From a virus: a DNA stretch of 56,301 bases. The notes beneath the pieces are model-generated. The model was not told the DNA's origin and did no database searches. It saw only the letters and a program-made list of their open reading frames with translations. The translations under genes and the position numbers were made by a program. The stretch is from positions 1 to 56,301 of the IMG/VR virus record IMGVR_UViG_3300044684_000298. One strand, written 5' to 3'. Of the stretch, positions 16,040-24,357 are shown piece after piece. The stretch's first letter is position 1. Each line of letters starts with the position of its first letter.

Positions 16040-16495
16040 GTGTTCGGATTCCGCCGTGCGGCCCGCGCAGAGCGCGCCGCCACCACCGAACGCCTCACCG
16101 ACAAGCTCGCCGCTGTCCGCGAGCACCTCACCACCGAGACCGCGCTGCGTCAGCGGCAGACCTTCCAGGTCGACGACCTCCACAACGAGGTCGAGCAGCT
16201 GCGGCAGCAGCGCAACAACGCTCGGATGGCTGCGGAGCGCACCAATCGCATCCTCCGCGACCACCGCTGCGCCCATGTACCCGACGGCTGGCGGAAGCTG
16301 GCGGAGGAGAACGCCCGCCTGCGTGTCCTCGTCGCCGACCTGACCACGCAGCTCCTGACGCTCCAGGACGCGAACGTCGGCGCGTACCGGGCGCTCGCGG
16401 AGGAGCGCGGGGCCGCCTGGCTGCCCAAGGCGGCCGAGCCCGTCCCGGCCCTGGAGAAGGCCACGCCCGCCCCGGCTGCCGAGGGCGCCGCGTGA
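16040..16495 (+). CDS. Coiled-coil protein of the early operon
   Basis: 151 residues, GTG behind GAGGAG. Predicted coiled coil over residues ~12-65 (ERLTDKLAAVREHL, NEVEQLRQQRNNAR) and again at ~85-115 (LAEENARLRVLVADL). Ala/Pro-rich end. Similar coiled-coil proteins are common in Streptomyces mobile elements. Function unknown. Confidence 0.65.
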   Translation: MFGFRRAARAERAATTERLTDKLAAVREHLTTETALRQRQTFQVDDLHNEVEQLRQQRNNARMAAERTNRILRDHRCAHVPDGWRKLAEENARLRVLVADLTTQLLTLQDANVGAYRALAEERGAAWLPKAAEPVPALEKATPAPAAEGAA

Positions 16496-16734
16496 ACAGC
16501 TCCACCATCAGCACCCTCGCCGGCCTGGCCGCCTTCGCCGTCGTCGCCGTCTGGGGCGCCGTCAAGTCCGGCCGGGCCACGCGCACGGCGGACGCCGCCG
16601 AACCGTTCCGGCTCGGCCTCGGCCAGGGACTGGCCGACTGCGCCGCCTGCGCCCGGACCACCGTCCACCAGCTGCACCGCTCCGCCCCGCCCACCTGCCT
16701 CACGTGCATGACCACACCGGAGAGTGCCCAGTGA
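16492..16734 (+). CDS. Small membrane protein with CxxC pairs
   Basis: 80 residues, GTG overlapping the previous stop. A transmembrane segment covers residues ~6-24 (ISTLAGLAAFAVVAVWGAV). The C-terminal part has DCAACARTTVHQLH and TCLTCM, two CxxC pairs that could bind zinc. Overlaps the next gene by four bases. Function unknown. Confidence 0.6.
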   Translation: MNSSTISTLAGLAAFAVVAVWGAVKSGRATRTADAAEPFRLGLGQGLADCAACARTTVHQLHRSAPPTCLTCMTTPESAQ

Positions 16735-17186
16735 CCACCGACTACATCGAACCGAGCCCTGCGACCTGGCCGTTGCCGGAGCGGGCCACGATCACCGTCC
16801 TCGCCCGCGCCGCGATGCTCCAGCATCGCGAAACGGCCGAGCAGTGCCGGGCCGAGGCGGAGAAGGACCGCATCGAACTGGCGCAGCGCCGCCGGGCGGA
16901 GAGCGTGACCCGCGCCGCCCAGACCGCGGCCCAGGTCCTCGGCCCCGAGGCCGCCGAACAGCTCGTGTGGGCCGGTACCGGCAACGAGACCGAGGCGGAG
17001 GCCATCGCCGACCTGCCCGGCGTTCCGCACGCTGTGCTCCGCTTCAACGAGACCCCGCTCGGCGTCCCGGGCCTGGAGGTTGTGTGGGGCTGCCCGGAGT
17101 GCGGCACCCACCGCCGCCACGACGTATACAGCCTCGCCGAGCTGGGCGAGCTGATCGCCTCCGGCATCGCCGGAGGTGCCCAGTGA
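16731..17186 (+). CDS. Early-operon protein with helical body and zinc-ribbon end
   Basis: 151 residues; GTG at 16731 overlaps the previous stop and is preceded by GGAGAG. A long charged helix at residues ~30-75 (EQCRAEAEKDRIELAQRRRAE) is followed by a C-terminal WGCPECGTHRRHDVYS, half of a zinc ribbon. No known family. Confidence 0.65.
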   Translation: MTTDYIEPSPATWPLPERATITVLARAAMLQHRETAEQCRAEAEKDRIELAQRRRAESVTRAAQTAAQVLGPEAAEQLVWAGTGNETEAEAIADLPGVPHAVLRFNETPLGVPGLEVVWGCPECGTHRRHDVYSLAELGELIASGIAGGAQ

Positions 17187-17650
17187 GACGGGGACAGCAC
17201 CGCCGCACCTACGCCACCTGGCGGGCGATGGAACAGCGCGTCGCCGAGCTGGAGCAGGAAGCGCGGGACCGCGAGGCGTTCTTCGAGGGCGCCGACCACC
17301 TCATCCGCTCCATGTGGTCCGACCGCCAGGCCGCCACCGCCGAACTGGAGCAGCGCGCCCGCACCATCGGCAAGCTCGAGGTCGCTCTCGACGCGGCGGA
17401 GGACCGCGAGGCCGCCGCCACCGCCCGCGCCGCCCAGGCCGAGACCGAGGTGCTCGCCCTGCGCGCCGAGCTCGCTAACGCCCGCGCCATCCACGTCCCC
17501 GCCCCCGCCGACACCGGCGCCCGCGACCTGCCCTCGGCCCTCGCTGACACCGCCCCGGTGGACTGCTCCGAGCTGATGGGCGTCGACGACCCGACACAGC
17601 CTCTGTACCGCATCGCGACGCTGCACGAAGCCCTCGGCGGCGCGGCGTGA
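17183..17650 (+). CDS. Coiled-coil early protein
   Basis: 155 residues, GTG overlapping the upstream stop by four bases. Basic N-terminus (RRGQHRRTYATWR) followed by a long coiled coil up to residue ~105 (VAELEQEARDREAFFEG, AELEQRARTIGKLEV). Acidic C-terminus with TAPVDCSELMGVDDPTQPL. Function unknown. Confidence 0.6.
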   Translation: MRRGQHRRTYATWRAMEQRVAELEQEARDREAFFEGADHLIRSMWSDRQAATAELEQRARTIGKLEVALDAAEDREAAATARAAQAETEVLALRAELANARAIHVPAPADTGARDLPSALADTAPVDCSELMGVDDPTQPLYRIATLHEALGGAA

Positions 17651-17781
17651 GCCCCGCCACCCCCGCGCCGGAAGCGCACCGATCCGCCCACACCAGGGCG
17701 GCCCGGCAGGCCACCGACGCAACCCCCCGCAACACCGACTCCGGCCGAATCCGCACCCTGTGCGAGGAGACCTCTCAATGA
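17647..17781 (+). CDS. Short ORF bridging two early genes
   Basis: 44 residues starting at the GTGA overlap with the previous gene and ending with the TGA of ATGA that starts the next one. Both junctions are classic translational coupling. The sequence is Arg/Thr/Ala-rich (APEAHRSAHTRAARQ) with no recognisable domain. It may be a leader whose translation sets expression of the ATPase gene. Confidence 0.45.
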   Translation: MSPATPAPEAHRSAHTRAARQATDATPRNTDSGRIRTLCEETSQ

Positions 17782-19010
17782 CGTCATTCAGCTTCGCCCC
17801 GGCCACCCGCGAGCAGGCCCGCGCCCGCATCGGCATCCAGGGCCCCGCCGGGTCCGGCAAGACCAAGACCGCGCTCCGCCTCGCCGAGGGCCTCGCCAAG
17901 GGCGGCACCATCGGCGTCGTCGACACCGAACGCGGCTCCGCCCTCAAGTACGCCCCCGTCCCGGGCCGCCCTGACCTCGGCGGCCACGCCTTCGGCCACA
18001 TGCCGATGGACAACCACGACCCCCGCAACCTCATCGCCGCCGTCCGCGCCGCGGAAGAGGCCGGCATCGCCGTCCTGATCGTCGACTCCTGGTCGCACTT
18101 CTGGAACGGCAGGGGCGGCCTGCTGAGCATCGTCGAGCAGGCCGGGTCCAAGTCCTACGGCGGCAGCTTCGGGGCATGGAAGGAAGCCAACCCGATCGAG
18201 CAGGACATGCTCGACGCGATGCTCAACTTCCGCGGGCACCTGATCGTGACCATGCGGACCAAGAACGACTACGTGATCGAGGGCAAGACGGTCACCAAGG
18301 TCGGCACCAAGACCGTGCAGCGCGACGGCGCAGAGTACGAACTCGACGTCGTGATGGACATGGTGCAGGGCACCGCGAGCGTGACGAAGACCCGCTACTC
18401 CGGCCTGGAGAACCTCCAGGTCCACCACCCGGGCGAGGACATCGCTGACGTGATCCTGGAGCAGCTCGGCCAGGGTATCGACCCGGTCGCTGCGATCGTC
18501 GAGGCACTGACGGCCGAAGGCTTGACCTACGCGGGCGCCCTGGAGCTGCACGCCCGCGCCCAGCAGCGCGGCCTGCTCAACGTCCCGCACCCGCACCCGA
18601 AGACCGGTGAGCGGCTGCCGCTCGGCGACCTCATCCGCGAGTACGGCTCCGCGCTCAAGCCCCAGCCGGTCCCGGCGCCGCAACAGACCGCCGCCGGCCA
18701 GCAGGAGGACCGGCGCGCCCAGGAGACGCAGGCCGAGACCTCCCAGCCGGAGCGCCAGGGAAGCATCGGTCACGGCCAGGACCAGATGCCCACCTCGGCC
18801 CCGGCCGCCGAGCCCGCCACCGCCCCGCAGATGCGCAAGATGGCCGTCCTCTTCAACCAGATCGGCCTGAAGGAGCGCACCGAGGCGCTGGAGTACACGG
18901 CCGGGGTCATCGGCCGCACCATCGCCAGCCGCAACGAGCTGACCAAGGCCGAAGCCATCCGGCTCATCGACCACCTGGAGAAGCAGGCCGCCGGCGAACC
19001 GGCCGCCTGA
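17778..19010 (+). CDS. RecA-like phage nucleotide-binding protein (AAA_24/Sak4-type)
   Basis: 410 residues, ATG at 17778. Walker A GPAGSGKT at residues 22-29, Walker B-like VLIVDSW near residue 100, and the TMRTKNDYVIEGKTVTK block typical of phage AAA_24 ATPases, which are Sak4-like single-strand annealing or recombination mediators. The C-terminal ~90 residues are a Gln/Pro-rich linker plus a small helical domain (LFNQIGLKERTEALEY) resembling the short C-terminal domain of RecT-like or Sak4-linked proteins. An SSB gene is nearby, as usual for Sak4 systems. Likely role: homologous recombination or replication restart. Confidence 0.8.
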   Translation: MTSFSFAPATREQARARIGIQGPAGSGKTKTALRLAEGLAKGGTIGVVDTERGSALKYAPVPGRPDLGGHAFGHMPMDNHDPRNLIAAVRAAEEAGIAVLIVDSWSHFWNGRGGLLSIVEQAGSKSYGGSFGAWKEANPIEQDMLDAMLNFRGHLIVTMRTKNDYVIEGKTVTKVGTKTVQRDGAEYELDVVMDMVQGTASVTKTRYSGLENLQVHHPGEDIADVILEQLGQGIDPVAAIVEALTAEGLTYAGALELHARAQQRGLLNVPHPHPKTGERLPLGDLIREYGSALKPQPVPAPQQTAAGQQEDRRAQETQAETSQPERQGSIGHGQDQMPTSAPAAEPATAPQMRKMAVLFNQIGLKERTEALEYTAGVIGRTIASRNELTKAEAIRLIDHLEKQAAGEPAA

Positions 19011-19020
19011 CACCCCACAC

Positions 19021-19062
19021 GCGGCCCGCGCCTGCGCCCCCCTTGCCGCAGGCGCGGGCCGC
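19021..19062 (+). terminator. Perfect 16-base-arm hairpin
   Basis: GCGGCCCGCGCCTGCG (19021-19036) and its exact reverse complement at 19047-19062 enclose a 10-base loop. It lies between the ATPase and helicase genes. It lacks a T-tract, so it is either a terminator of the GC type or an mRNA-processing/stability element. Confidence 0.65.
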
Positions 19063-19088
19063 CCACCTCACCGAGAGGAGGTAACCCC

Positions 19089-20555
19089 ATGCCCGACCCC
19101 ACCCCCGAGCAGGCCGCCGCGATCGACACCTACGGCGACGGACTCGACATGGTCCTCCAGGCCGGCGCGGGCTGCGGCAAGTCCAGCACGCTCCGGATGA
19201 TCGCCCAGTCCGACCCGCGCCGCCGCATGGCCCTGATCGCCTACAACCGCTCCACTGCCGCCGACGCACGCAAGTCGTTCCCCGGCAACGTACAGGCGTC
19301 CACCGGCCACGGCCTGGCATTCGACCCGAAGCACCTGCCCCGGCTGAACCGGCCCCGCCAGACCGCGCTCCAGGCCGCCCATGCGCTCGACATCGACCGG
19401 CTGACCGGCGGCATCCAGCGGATCCCCACCGACCGTGGCGACATCAAGGCGATGACGTCGAAGCTCGTCATGCGGTGCGCCCTCGACACCGTCGAGCGCT
19501 ACTGCCACAGTGCCGACCCTGAGCTGACCGGCCGCCACATCCCGCGCTACGACGGCCTCACCTCCCCTGACGCCCGCAGCATGCTCACCGAGCTCGTGCT
19601 CCCGGTCGCCCGCGCCGCGTGGGCCGACCTGGTCCGCCCGGACGGCGTCCTGAAGATGAACCACGACCACTACCTCAAGCAGTGGGCGCTCAGTGACCCA
19701 GTCATCCCCTGTGACGTCGTCCTGCTCGACGAGGGCCAGGACACCAACGACGTCATGACCGCGGTGCTGCTCAACCAGGAGCAGGCGCAGCGGATCGCGG
19801 TCGGCGACTCCGCGCAGCAGATCTACGAGTGGCGCGGCGCGAACGACGCGCTCGGAACCTTCGAACGCGAGCTCGGCGCGGAGACCCGCATGCTCTCCCA
19901 GAGCTTCCGCTTCGGGCCGCCGATCGCCGAAGAGGCGAACCGCTGGCTCTTCCTGGTCGGCGGAGGCCTGCGCCTGACCGGCTGGGACGCGGCCAAGTCC
20001 GAAGTCGGCCCGCTGGACGAGCCGGACGCGATCCTGTGCCGCACCAACGCTGGGGCCATGGGCGTCGTCCTCGAAGGCCTCAAGGCCGGGCGCAAGGTCG
20101 CGCTCGTCGGAGGCGGCGGCGAGATCAAGCGCCTCGCCTGGGCGGCCCGTGACCTCCAGTCCGGCCGCCCCACCGACCACCCCGAGCTGATCGCCTTCCC
20201 GACCTGGCAAGCCGTCCGCGAGTACGCCGAAGAGGAAGACGGGTCGCTCAAGGTGCTCGTCGGCCTCATCGACGACTACGGCCCGGAAGAGATCGCCAAC
20301 GCCGCCGACATGCTCTCCAGCGAAACCGCCGCGAACCTGATCGTCTCCACCGCGCACAAGTCCAAGGGCCGCGAATGGCCGCGCGTACGGATCCACGGAG
20401 ACTTCCGGCCGCCGAAGCCCGATCCCAAGACCGGCCTGATGATGCTGCGCCGCGAGGAGGCCCGCCTCGCTTACGTCGCGGTCACCCGCGCCCGCCAGCA
20501 CCTGGACGCCGCCGCCCTCGCCTGGGTCGACGACGTATCGGTGGTGACCGATTGA
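19089..20555 (+). CDS. UvrD/Rep-like superfamily 1 DNA helicase
   Basis: 488 residues, ATG behind GAGGAGG. Motif Q/I: TPEQAAAI then Walker A AGAGCGKS (25-32); motif II LLDEGQDTND; motif III VGDSAQQIYEWRG; motif IV LSQSFRFG; motif V VSTAHKSKGREW; motif VI YVAVTRARQHL. All canonical SF1A motifs are present in a compact protein, shorter than UvrD (~720). It probably unwinds DNA during phage replication or recombination together with the upstream ATPase. Confidence 0.9.
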   Translation: MPDPTPEQAAAIDTYGDGLDMVLQAGAGCGKSSTLRMIAQSDPRRRMALIAYNRSTAADARKSFPGNVQASTGHGLAFDPKHLPRLNRPRQTALQAAHALDIDRLTGGIQRIPTDRGDIKAMTSKLVMRCALDTVERYCHSADPELTGRHIPRYDGLTSPDARSMLTELVLPVARAAWADLVRPDGVLKMNHDHYLKQWALSDPVIPCDVVLLDEGQDTNDVMTAVLLNQEQAQRIAVGDSAQQIYEWRGANDALGTFERELGAETRMLSQSFRFGPPIAEEANRWLFLVGGGLRLTGWDAAKSEVGPLDEPDAILCRTNAGAMGVVLEGLKAGRKVALVGGGGEIKRLAWAARDLQSGRPTDHPELIAFPTWQAVREYAEEEDGSLKVLVGLIDDYGPEEIANAADMLSSETAANLIVSTAHKSKGREWPRVRIHGDFRPPKPDPKTGLMMLRREEARLAYVAVTRARQHLDAAALAWVDDVSVVTD

Positions 20556-20845
20556 GCCGGCCGCGACGCGGACGAGTCTCCCTCGAGGTCCTCCGCGTGT
20601 GCGCGCTGATCCTCGCCCGTGCCGGGTACAGCCGCGACCAGGTCGCCGATCTGCTCGCCGACATAGACCCGGCCGAGGTCAGCCGGCTCACAACCGAACT
20701 CCTCGACGAGGCCGCGCGGCAGCTGGCCCGGCACGGCTTCACCTACCCGGGCATCCAGACCGCGGTCTCCAGCCTGCGGACGGGCCTGCCGCCCAGCCGG
20801 GCGCCCGCCACCAGCGAGGACGACCAACTCGCCCTCTTCACCTGA
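20552..20845 (+). CDS. Small helical early protein
   Basis: 97 residues, TTG start overlapping the helicase stop (ATTGA). Helical with LARAGYSRDQVADLLADIDP and LLDEAARQLARHGF; the first block resembles a small HTH. No family recognised. It sits directly before the replication initiator. Confidence 0.6.
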   Translation: MSRPRRGRVSLEVLRVCALILARAGYSRDQVADLLADIDPAEVSRLTTELLDEAARQLARHGFTYPGIQTAVSSLRTGLPPSRAPATSEDDQLALFT

Positions 20846-20865
20846 TCAAGCCGAAGGAAAGCACC

Positions 20866-21702
20866 TTGGGAATCCGCCTGATCGTCGCGGTCATGGACCA
20901 CGCCCCGACGACGCTCTCGCACAGAGAGTGGAGGCTCCTGAGCGTGCTCGCCGAGGAGGCGAACGACGACACCGGCCTGACGTGGGGCAGCGTTCAGTCG
21001 CCGACGGTTCTGCGTCGTGCCGGGCTGTCCCGGACGCAGCTCTACGAGGTGCTGCGGCGCCTGCTCGAGGAGAAGGCGCTGGAGAAGGTGACCGTGGGTC
21101 AGCGGAACGCCACGGCGAAGTACCGCATCCTGCCTCAGTGTCCCGTCCAGCGGAACTCTGAGGAACCCGTTCAGAGTCCCGAAGACCGGGACACTGAACG
21201 GCCTCAGTGTCCCGCCCACAGGGACTCTGACGGAAAGTTCAGTATCCCGAAGACCGGGACACTGACCGAATCTCAGAGTCCCGAAAACCGGGACACTGAC
21301 GATTCTCAGAGTCCCGGCCAGCAGGACACTGACGAGTCTCAGAGTCCCGCCCAGCGGGACCCCTACTCCTATAGAGAGAGAAAGAACTCTCTCTCACCCC
21401 ACGCCATCGAGGGCGCGTTCGCCGGGTTCTGGCGCGAGTACCCCCGCAAGGTCGGCAAGCAGGACGCGGCCAAGGCCTTCGCGGCAGCGATCAAGTCCGG
21501 CGCCAGCCCCGAGCACATCACCGCGGCCGCCATCAAGCACCGCGCCCACTGGCAAGCCGAGTGCCGGCAGCCGAACTTCATCCCCTACCCGGCCACCTGG
21601 CTGCGCCGCGGCAGCTACGACGACGAGCTCCACACACCCAGGCAGCCCCCCGCGCAGCAGCGCGGCCTGTGGGCCGACCCCACCGAACGAGGGATCTTCT
21701 GA
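20866..21702 (+). CDS. Replication initiator (lambda O-like winged-helix protein) carrying its own origin
   Basis: 278 residues, TTG start behind GAAGGAAA. Residues ~15-85 form a winged HTH: LSHREWRLLSVLAEEAND, TVLRRAGLSRTQLYEVL, LEKVTVGQRNATAKYRI. Residues ~90-165 are low-complexity and encoded by the iteron array. Residues ~180-240 are a DnaD/C-terminal-like helical domain (FAGFWREYPRKVGKQDAAKAF, WLRRGSY) as in phage O-type helicase loaders. The stop overlaps the ATG of the DnaB-like helicase by one base. Known parallel: lambda O carries ori inside its gene and loads DnaB. Likely role: binds the internal iterons and recruits the helicase. Confidence 0.85.
   Translation: MGIRLIVAVMDHAPTTLSHREWRLLSVLAEEANDDTGLTWGSVQSPTVLRRAGLSRTQLYEVLRRLLEEKALEKVTVGQRNATAKYRILPQCPVQRNSEEPVQSPEDRDTERPQCPAHRDSDGKFSIPKTGTLTESQSPENRDTDDSQSPGQQDTDESQSPAQRDPYSYRERKNSLSPHAIEGAFAGFWREYPRKVGKQDAAKAFAAAIKSGASPEHITAAAIKHRAHWQAECRQPNFIPYPATWLRRGSYDDELHTPRQPPAQQRGLWADPTERGIF
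21135..21360 (+). other. Candidate replication origin: seven iteron-like inverted repeats inside the initiator gene
   Basis: Seven imperfect dyads with consensus TCAGWGTCCCG-N5-CGGGACWCTGA start at 21135, 21171, 21204, 21239, 21273, 21306 and 21339, spaced 36, 33, 35, 34, 33, 33 bases (~3 helical turns). The fourth copy is in a different reading frame from the others (offsets 35 then 34), so the DNA pattern and not the peptide is conserved. This indicates DNA or RNA-level selection. Just downstream, the A/T-richer stretch CCTATAGAGAGAGAAAG (21368-21384) could be an unwinding element. Confidence 0.75.
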
Positions 21703-23012
21703 TGCACGACCCCAACGACGACCAGCTGCCGCCCTCCCACCCTCACGACCTCACCGCGGAGCAGGCGTTCCTCGGCGCGCTCCTCACCGACCCCCGCCGC
21801 CTGCGCGAACACCTGCGCCTGGTCACCCCCGGCGACTACTACCGGCCCGCCCACGCCACCATCCACCAGACCTGCCAAGCCATGTACGACCAAGGCCACG
21901 CAGTCGACCCCATCACCGTCACCACCGCCCTCCACCAAGACGGCGAACTCGCCCGCATCGGCGGCCCCTCCTACCTCCACACCCTCGTCCAGGCCTGCCC
22001 CACCGCCGTCAACGCCCCCTGGTACGCCGAACGCATCCGCGCCCTCGCCCTACGCCGCGCCCTCATCCACACCGGCAGCCAGATCGCCGCCATGGGCTAC
22101 AACCCCGAAGGCGACCCCGCGGAACTCGCCGAACACGCCGTCACCCTCACGCGCGACGTCCGCGACGCCGGCCGCGCCAGCGAAGACTCCCCCGTCCTCG
22201 ACGTCCACGACTTCCTCACCGTCGACGACACCGACCACAACTGGGTCCTGCCCGGCCTCCTCGAACACGGCGACCGCGTCATCTGGACCGCAGGCGAAGG
22301 CGGCGGCAAATCCGTACTCCAGCGGCAGATCGCCGTCACCGCAGCCGCCGGGGCGATGCCCTTCCAGTACGAGCCCAACGCCCTCGGCCCACAGAAGGTC
22401 CTCGTCCTCGACTGCGAGAACAGCCCCCGCCAGTCCCGCCGCCACTACCGGGCCCTGATGAACCTCGCCGAGCGCATGCGCACCCCCGTCAAGCGCGGCC
22501 AGCTCCACATCGACGTCCGCCCCGAAGGCGTCGACCTCACCCGGCCCGACGGCCGCGCATGGCTCATGCGCCGCGTCGAAGCCGTCATGCCCGACCTCCT
22601 CATCGTCGGACCCATCTACCGCCTCCACAACGGCGACCCCAACTCCGAAGAACACGCCCGCAAGGTCACCGTCGTCCTCGACGAAGCCCGCTCCACCGCC
22701 GGATGCGCCCTCTCCCTCGAAGCACACGCCCCCCAAGGCAACGGCCTCGGCCCCCGCGCGCTCCGCCCCGTCGGCAGCTCGCTCTGGCTCAGGTGGCCGG
22801 AATTCGGCATGGGCCTGCGCCCCGTCGAGGACGAGAAGTCCGCCCGCGAAGACCGCGCCCGCAGGCTCATCACCTGGCGCGGCGCCCGCGACGAACGCTC
22901 CTGGCCCGTCTTCCTCCGCCAGGGCTGGGAAGGCCAATGGCCCTGGCGGACCTACACCCCCATCGACGCCGACCCGTTCACCGGCCACTCCCCAACCGGA
23001 GCCACCGGCTGA
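21702..23012 (+). CDS. DnaB-like replicative helicase (N-terminal DnaB domain plus RecA-like core)
   Basis: 436 residues; ATG at 21702 shares a base with the initiator stop (TGATG). Residues ~17-110 match the DnaB N-terminal domain (TAEQAFLGALLTDP, TIHQTCQAMYDQG, GGPSYLHTLV). Residues ~180-400 are a RecA-like core with Walker A AGEGGGKS (197-204), Walker B-like KVLVLDCEN and DLLIVGPIYRL. The core looks more like the RepA/AAA_25 hexameric helicase group than classical DnaB. It is expected to unwind DNA from the adjacent origin. Confidence 0.88.
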   Translation: MHDPNDDQLPPSHPHDLTAEQAFLGALLTDPRRLREHLRLVTPGDYYRPAHATIHQTCQAMYDQGHAVDPITVTTALHQDGELARIGGPSYLHTLVQACPTAVNAPWYAERIRALALRRALIHTGSQIAAMGYNPEGDPAELAEHAVTLTRDVRDAGRASEDSPVLDVHDFLTVDDTDHNWVLPGLLEHGDRVIWTAGEGGGKSVLQRQIAVTAAAGAMPFQYEPNALGPQKVLVLDCENSPRQSRRHYRALMNLAERMRTPVKRGQLHIDVRPEGVDLTRPDGRAWLMRRVEAVMPDLLIVGPIYRLHNGDPNSEEHARKVTVVLDEARSTAGCALSLEAHAPQGNGLGPRALRPVGSSLWLRWPEFGMGLRPVEDEKSAREDRARRLITWRGARDERSWPVFLRQGWEGQWPWRTYTPIDADPFTGHSPTGATG

Positions 23013-23073
23013 ACCCGACAGACCCGCGCCGCGGCCCCCAACTCGCCCATCACATCCGCAAGGAGACCACCTG

Positions 23074-23565
23074 ATGTCCCTGCCCACCCTCACCGGCGTC
23101 GGCCGGCTCACCGCCGATCCCGAGCTCCGCATCACCGGATCCGGCAAGCCCATGGCCACCCTGAGCCTGGCGTTCAACTCCCGCCGCCGCAACGAGCGCG
23201 GCGAATGGGAGGACGGCGATGTCTTCTACGTCCGCGCCGCCCTGTGGAACCAGCTCGCCGAGAACGCCTGCGAGACCCTCCAAAAGGGCATGGAGGTGCT
23301 CGTCACCGGCGAACTCCGCACCGAGCGCTGGGAGAAGGACGGGCAGCGCCACGAGATGACCAAGCTCCTGGTCCGCTCCATCGCCCCGAACCTCGCCTTC
23401 GCGATCGCCCGCGTCCAGAAGGCCACCCGCAACGACGGCAGCGGCCCCGCGCAGCAGCACCGGCAGCCAGCCCAGCAGCAGAGCAGCAGCGGATGGGGCG
23501 CACCGGCCAGCACCCCGGCCGACGACCCGTGGGCCGTGCCCGTCTCCGACCAGCCGCCCTTCTGA
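23074..23565 (+). CDS. ssb: Single-stranded DNA-binding protein
   Basis: 163 residues, ATG behind AAGGAGA. OB-fold motifs: LTGVGRLTADPELRIT, GKPMATLSLAFN, YVRAALWNQLAENA, VLVTGELRTERW. Gln/Pro/Ser-rich tail ending DQPPF, with the acidic-Pro-Phe tip typical of SSBs that recruit partner proteins. It coats single strands at the phage fork and likely works with the helicase and Sak4-like ATPase. Confidence 0.95.
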   Translation: MSLPTLTGVGRLTADPELRITGSGKPMATLSLAFNSRRRNERGEWEDGDVFYVRAALWNQLAENACETLQKGMEVLVTGELRTERWEKDGQRHEMTKLLVRSIAPNLAFAIARVQKATRNDGSGPAQQHRQPAQQQSSSGWGAPASTPADDPWAVPVSDQPPF

Positions 23566-23572
23566 CCGCAGG

Positions 23573-23600
23573 GGGCCGCCGCCTCACCAGGCGGCGGCCC
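23573..23600 (+). terminator. Terminator after ssb
   Basis: GGGCCGCCGCCT (23573-23584) and AGGCGGCGGCCC (23589-23600) form a perfect 12-base stem. The following ~160 bases up to 23761 hold no supported gene. Confidence 0.7.
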
Positions 23601-23761
23601 GTCTCCGGGACGCGCCGACTCACCTACGCGCCAACCACGCGCCCCGCTCGCGGCCCCGCAGCCGCCCGGAGCGGGAACCGGACCCGCGACCGCCGTACGC
23701 CCCGCAGACGCCCGCACAGCCCGCCCCACGCACCACACCAGCCCCAGCCCGGAGAACCCAC

Positions 23762-24175
23762 GTGACACGAACCCTCATCCAGCAGCGCATCCGCCTCGCC
23801 CTCGACGCCGTCGCCGACGAGCAGGACATGCCCATCACCCCCCGCCAGGTCGCCCAGCTCGCCGCCGCAGCCACCCGCGCCCTCAACCGCCACCGGAGCC
23901 CCATCGCCTACCGGTCCCCCGACGGCAGCGAGATCACCGAGGCCCAGGTCCGTCTCCTCGCGCTGGCCGCGAGCGGCCTCAGCAACGACGAGATCGGCCA
24001 CGCCACCAACCTGAGCCCCGTCACCGTCAAGACCCACTTCCGGCGCATCTTCCCCGCGCTCGGCGCCCGGGACCGCACGCACGCCGTCGCCCTGGCCCTC
24101 GTCCAGGGCCTCATCAAGCCCGGCGACGTCCACCAGCCCCACCGCGGCGACGAAGCGAAGGAGGCGACCGAGTGA
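23762..24175 (+). CDS. LuxR-type HTH regulator
   Basis: 137 residues, GTG start behind CCCGGAGAA. The GerE/LuxR HTH is at residues ~60-118: TEAQVRLLALAASGLSNDEIG, TNLSPVTVKTHFRRI, FPALGARDRTHAVALAL. The N-terminal ~50 residues are a short helical region without a receiver domain. Orphan LuxR HTH proteins of this size are frequent in Streptomyces mobile elements. It may control the downstream accessory genes. Overlaps the next gene by four bases. Confidence 0.8.
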   Translation: MTRTLIQQRIRLALDAVADEQDMPITPRQVAQLAAAATRALNRHRSPIAYRSPDGSEITEAQVRLLALAASGLSNDEIGHATNLSPVTVKTHFRRIFPALGARDRTHAVALALVQGLIKPGDVHQPHRGDEAKEATE

Positions 24176-24357
24176 TCGCGCTCGTCCTGGAGGGCCCGGA
24201 CGACGCCGCCGAGATCGTCGACAGCCTCCTTGACCACGCCGTCCGGCTCACCGACCGGGCCCCCGAACTTGCGGCCCGTAAGCGGCGCCTCGCCGAGGCG
24301 CTCGACAGATCCCTGGACCGCCTGCCCCAACCCACCACCACGGAAGGAACCACGTGA
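24172..24357 (+). CDS. Small helical protein
   Basis: 61 residues, GTGA overlap with the HTH gene and with the next gene. Acidic first half (LEGPDDAAEIVDSLLDHAV), basic second half. No family recognised. Confidence 0.55.
   Translation: MIALVLEGPDDAAEIVDSLLDHAVRLTDRAPELAARKRRLAEALDRSLDRLPQPTTTEGTT

Noticed and set aside
18292-18507. Small leftward ORFs opposite the RecA-like ATPase and helicase
   Set aside because: Arg/Pro-rich shadows without ribosome sites, fully contained in supported genes.
21135-21360. CRISPR array
   Set aside because: The repeats are imperfect dyads spaced by only ~6-9 bases within a coding gene; there are no spacers of CRISPR length and no cas genes.
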